This document shows positions 59,935 to 64,000 of a DNA stretch of 64,000 bases, one piece after another (the first letter of the stretch is position 1; each line of letters begins with the position of its first letter). The translations under genes and the position numbers were made by a program. The DNA is taken from NCBI GenBank assembly GCA_029961685.1, contig JARWKL010000005.1:17574164-17638163 (forward strand), written 5' to 3'. The notes below the pieces were generated by a model. The model was not told the origin of the DNA, did not search any database, and saw only the letters and a program-made list of their open reading frames with translations. Source of the DNA: Aristolochia californica. Lineage: Eukaryota; Streptophyta; Magnoliopsida; Piperales; Aristolochiaceae.

Positions 59935-62900
59935 AAAGAGCTTACAATCCCTAAAAATTACAGACACTGCTTGGAATTATCTCTCTCTACATTTGTGCAT
60001 TGTGCATTTCCATTTTAGATGTACTCATTTTTCTTAAATAAAAACTTTGAGTTTTCGGTCTCCCTCAATCCCGTAAACCAAAAATGCAATTAGATCACCA
60101 CAAAATGAAAATTTAAGAGTTTATGTTTGGAAAAATTTAAACAATAACAAATGTAAGTAAAGAAAATTTATTCACACACCACAAATGAACCCAAAAGTTT
60201 TGCTGTCCAAGTTTTGAAATTCCACCAGTTCAACCCTAACAGCTTGGAATTTTATAAGAATGAGTTTTCTTCCACACATGCTTTAAAAATGGATATGCAT
60301 GCTTCAAACGTGTTAAAGATGCAAATCACCTATGGATCAAAACCTTTTGAAGACAATGACAAACGTTCATTAAATTCTAAAGTGAACGTGCGGTGGGATA
60401 TTTGCCTGAGTCAAACTAGCCATTATTTTGCCCATTTACAAAAAGCTGACCTTACGATTATAGATGATTGTAAAGTGATTTATCATGCGTTGCGGGCTAT
60501 ATTACCCTAAGAAATGACTTATGGATTGGGAGTCAACACTCAGTTCAAAATTCCCCAACGATTGCAAAACCGAATATATAAGAACTAAAAAGAGCTTACA
60601 ATCCCTAAAAATTACAGACACTCCTTGGAATTATCTCTCTCTACATTTGTGCATAGTGCATTTCCATTTTAGATGTACTCATTTTTCGTAAATCAAAACT
60701 TTGAGTTTTCGGTCTCCCTTCATCCCGTAAACCAAAAATGCAAATAGAGCACCACAAAATGAAAATTTTAGAGTTTATGTTTGGAAAAATTTTAAAATAA
60801 TAACAAATGTAAGTAAAGAAAATTTAGTCACACACCACAAATGAAACCAAAAGTTTTGTAGTCCAAGTTTGGGAAATTCCACCAGTACAACCCTAACAAC
60901 TTGGAATTTTATAAGAAAGAGATTTCTTCCACACATGCTTTAAAAATGGATATGCATGCTTCAAACGTGTTAAAGATGCAAATCACCTATGGACCAAAAC
61001 CTTTTGAAGAGAATGACAAACGTTCATTAAATTCTAAAGTGAACGTGCGGTGGGATATTTGCCTGAGTCAAACTAGCCATTATTTTTCCCATTTTCAAAA
61101 AGCTGACCTAACGATCATAGATGATTGTAAAGTGATTTATCATACGTTACGGGCTATATTACCCTATGAAATGACTTATGGATTGGGCACTCAGTTCAAA
61201 ATTCCCCGACGATTGCAAAACCTGATATATAAGAACTAAAAAGAGCTTACAATCCCTAAAAATTACAGACACTCCTTGGAATTATCTCTCTCTACATTTG
61301 TGCATTGTGCATTTCCATTTTAGATGTACTCATTTTTCTTAAATAAAAACTTTGAGTTTTCGGTCTCCCTCAATCCCGTAAACCAAAAATGCAATTAGAT
61401 CACCACAAAATGAAAATTTAAGAGTTTATGTTTGGAAAAATTTTAAAACAATAACAAATGTAAGTAAAGAAAATTTATTCACACACCACAAATGAACCCA
61501 AAAGTTTTGCTGTCCAAGTTTGGGAAATTCCACCAGTACAACCCTAACAGCTTGGAATTTTATAAGAATGAGATATCTTCCACACATGCTTTAAAAATGG
61601 ATATGCATGCTTCAAACGTGTTAAAGATGCAAATCACCTATGGATCAAAACCTTTTGAAGAGAATGACAAACGTTCATTAAATTCTAAAGTGGACGTGCG
61701 GTGGGATATTTGCCTGAGTCAAACTAGCCATTATTTTGCCCATTTACAAAAAGCTGACCTAACGATCATAGATGATTGTAAAGTGATTTATCATGCGTTA
61801 CGGGCTATCTTACCCTAAGAAATGACGTATGGATTGGGAGTCAACACTCAGTTCAAAATTCTCCGACGATTGCAAAACCGGATGTATAAGAACTAAAAAG
61901 AGCTTACAATCCCAAAAAATTACTGACACTCCTTGGAATTATCTCTCTCTATATTTGTGCATTGTGCATTTCCATTTTAGATGTACTCATTTTTCTTAAA
62001 TAAAAACTTTGAGTTTTCGGTCTCCCTTCATCCCGTAAACCAAAAACGCAAATAGATCACCACAAAATGAAAATTTTAGAGTTTTTGTTTGGAAAATTTT
62101 AAAACAGTAACAAATGTAAGTAAAGAAAATTTATTCACACACCACAAATGAACCCAAAATTTTTGCTGTCCAAGTTTGGGAAATTCCACCAGTTCAACCC
62201 TAACAGCTTGGAATTTTATAAGAATGAGATTTCTTCCACACATGCTTTAAAAATGGATATGCATGCTTCAAACGTGTTAAAGATGCAAATCACCTATGGA
62301 TCAAAACCTTTTGAAGAGAGTGACAAACGTTCATTAAATTCTAAAGTGAACGTGCGGTGGGATATTCGTCTGAGTCAAACTAGCCATTATTTTGCCCATT
62401 TACAAAAAGCTGACCTAACGATCGTAGATGATTGTAAAGTGATTTATCATGCGTTACGGGCTATCTTACCCTAAGAAATGACGTATGGATTGGGAGTCAA
62501 CACTCAGTTCAAAATTCTCTTACGATTGCAAAACCTGATATATTAGAACTAAAAAGAGCTTACAATCCCTAAAAATTACAGACACTCCTTGGAATTATCT
62601 CTCTCTACATTTGTGCATTGTGCATTTCCATTTTAGATGTACTCATTTTTCTTAAATAAAAACTTTGAGTTTTCGGTCTCCCTTCATCCTGTAAACCAAA
62701 AACGCAAATAGATCACCACAAAATGAAAATTTTAGAGTTTTTGTTTGGAAAAATTTTAAAACAATAACAAATGTAAGTAAAGAAAATTTATTCACACACC
62801 ACAAATGAACCCAAAAGTTTTGCTGTCCAAGTTTGGGAAATTCCACCAGTTCAACCCTAACAGCTTGGAATTTTATAAGAATGAGATTTCTTCCACACAT

Positions 62901-64000
62901 GCTTTAAAAATGGATATGCATGCTTCAAACGTGTTAAAGATGTAAATCACCTATGGATCAAAACCTTTTGAAGAGAATGACAAACGTTCATTAAATTCTA
63001 AAGTGAACGTGCGGTGGGATATTCGCCTGACTCAAACTAGCCATTATTTTGCCCATTTACAAAAAGCTGACCTAACGATCATAGATGATTGTAAAGTGAT
63101 TTATCATGCGTTACGGGCTATCTTACCCTAAGAAATGACGTATGGATTGGGAGTCAACACTCAGTTCAAAATTCTCCGACGATTGCAAAACCTGATATAT
63201 AAGAACTAAAAAGAGCTTACAACCCTAAAAATTACCGACACTCCTTGGAATTATCTCTCTCTACATTTGTGCATTGTGCATTTCCATTTTAGATGTACTC
63301 ATTTTTCTTAAATAAAAACTTTGAGTTTTCGGTCTCCCTTCATCCCGTAAACCAAAAACGCAAATAGATCACCACAAAATGAAAATTTGAGAGTTTATGT
63401 TTGGAAAAATTTTAAAACAATAACAAATGTAAGTAAAGAAAATCTATTCACACACCACAAATGAACCCAAAAGTTTTGCTGTCCAAGTTTGGGAAATTCC
63501 ACCAGTTCAACCCTAACAGCTTGGAATTATATAAGAATGAGATTTCTTCCACACATGCTTTAAAAATGGATATGCATGCTTCAAACGTGTTAAAGATGCA
63601 AATCTCCTATGGATCAAAACCTTTTGAAGAGAATGACAAACGTTCATTAAATTCTAAAGTGAACGTGCGGTGGGATATTTGCCTGAGTTAAACTAGCCGT
63701 TATTTTGCCCATTTACAAAAAGCTGACCTAACGATCATAGATGATTGTAAAGTGATTTATCATGCGTTACGGGCTATATTACCCTAAGAAATGACTTATG
63801 GATTGGGCACTCAGTTCAAAATTCCCCGACGATTGCAAAACCTGATATATAAGAACTAAAAAGAGCTTACAATCCCAAAAAATTACAGACACACCTTGGA
63901 ATTATCTCTCTCTACATTTGTGCATTGTGCATTTCCATTTTAGATGTACTCATTTTTCTTAAATAAAAACTTTGAGTTTTCGGTCTCCCTTCATCCCGTA

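Larger units (their letters stand above)
51005..64000 (+). repeat. Satellite array, subfamily C (about 657-bp monomers)
   Basis: About 20 monomers, mostly 657 bp apart. They have a five-A run (CAAAAAGCTGACC), so the conserved frame is typically open to 108 codons. From the second unit onward most have CCTGAG in place of CCCGAG, TTATGG in place of TTACGG, and AAAGAGCTTAC. Several copies have TATGAA in place of TAAGAA and a 6-bp deletion (TTGGGCACTCAG), and these read to 112-134 codons. The last unit is cut by the window end. Confidence 0.95.

Overview
The window looks like plant nuclear heterochromatin. Nearly all of it is one head-to-tail satellite array with a monomer of about 657-658 bp. 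The array is broken once, at 37761-45350, by an integrated DNA pararetrovirus of the Caulimoviridae type. The evidence for a plant is the virus family signature: a tRNA-iMet primer-binding site, a 30K-type movement protein, a coat protein with a CCHC zinc knuckle, a transactivator/viroplasmin-like ORF and a 35S-like promoter. The species cannot be named from the sequence.

Layout. 1-17101 holds satellite subfamily A. 17102-37760 holds subfamily B. 37761-45350 is the viral insertion. 45351-51004 is subfamily B again, in the same monomer that was interrupted. 51005-64000 is a third subfamily, C. There are about 57 monomers to the left of the insertion and about 28 to the right. The subfamilies differ mainly by CpG-to-TpG (or CpA) changes and by A-run length changes that truncate one conserved open frame at 78, 88 or 108 residues; a few copies keep it open to 129-134 residues. 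Several multi-monomer blocks are duplicated at offsets that are near-multiples of the monomer, and at least one monomer is visibly chimeric, so unequal exchange or conversion shaped the array.

The insertion is colinear with a polycistronic pararetroviral RNA on the + strand: PBS, an unrecognised 226-residue ORF, movement protein, a coiled-coil virion-associated-like ORF with one nonsense codon, two adjacent 71-residue ORFs that are paralogous to each other, coat protein, then a transactivator-like ORF, a promoter with tandem enhancer-like repeats, a TATA box and a long RNA leader. ORF junctions are tight (TAA directly followed by ATG, two ATGA overlaps, a 14-nt overlap, a 1-nt gap), as expected for reinitiation dependent on the transactivator. 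There is no protease/reverse transcriptase/RNase H gene: only 164 bp separate the coat protein from the transactivator, where family members with separate ORFs carry it. The element could not replicate alone. It is either a deletion derivative or, more speculatively, one part of a genome whose polymerase is encoded elsewhere.

The integration junctions are informative. The target lost 13-14 bp, there is no target-site duplication, the left junction carries about 22 bp of filler that looks copied from the same monomer, and the viral left end is a foldback hairpin whose arm also matches the right end inverted. This points to end-joining repair with template switching, opening the viral circle close to its PBS, rather than to a transposase or integrase.
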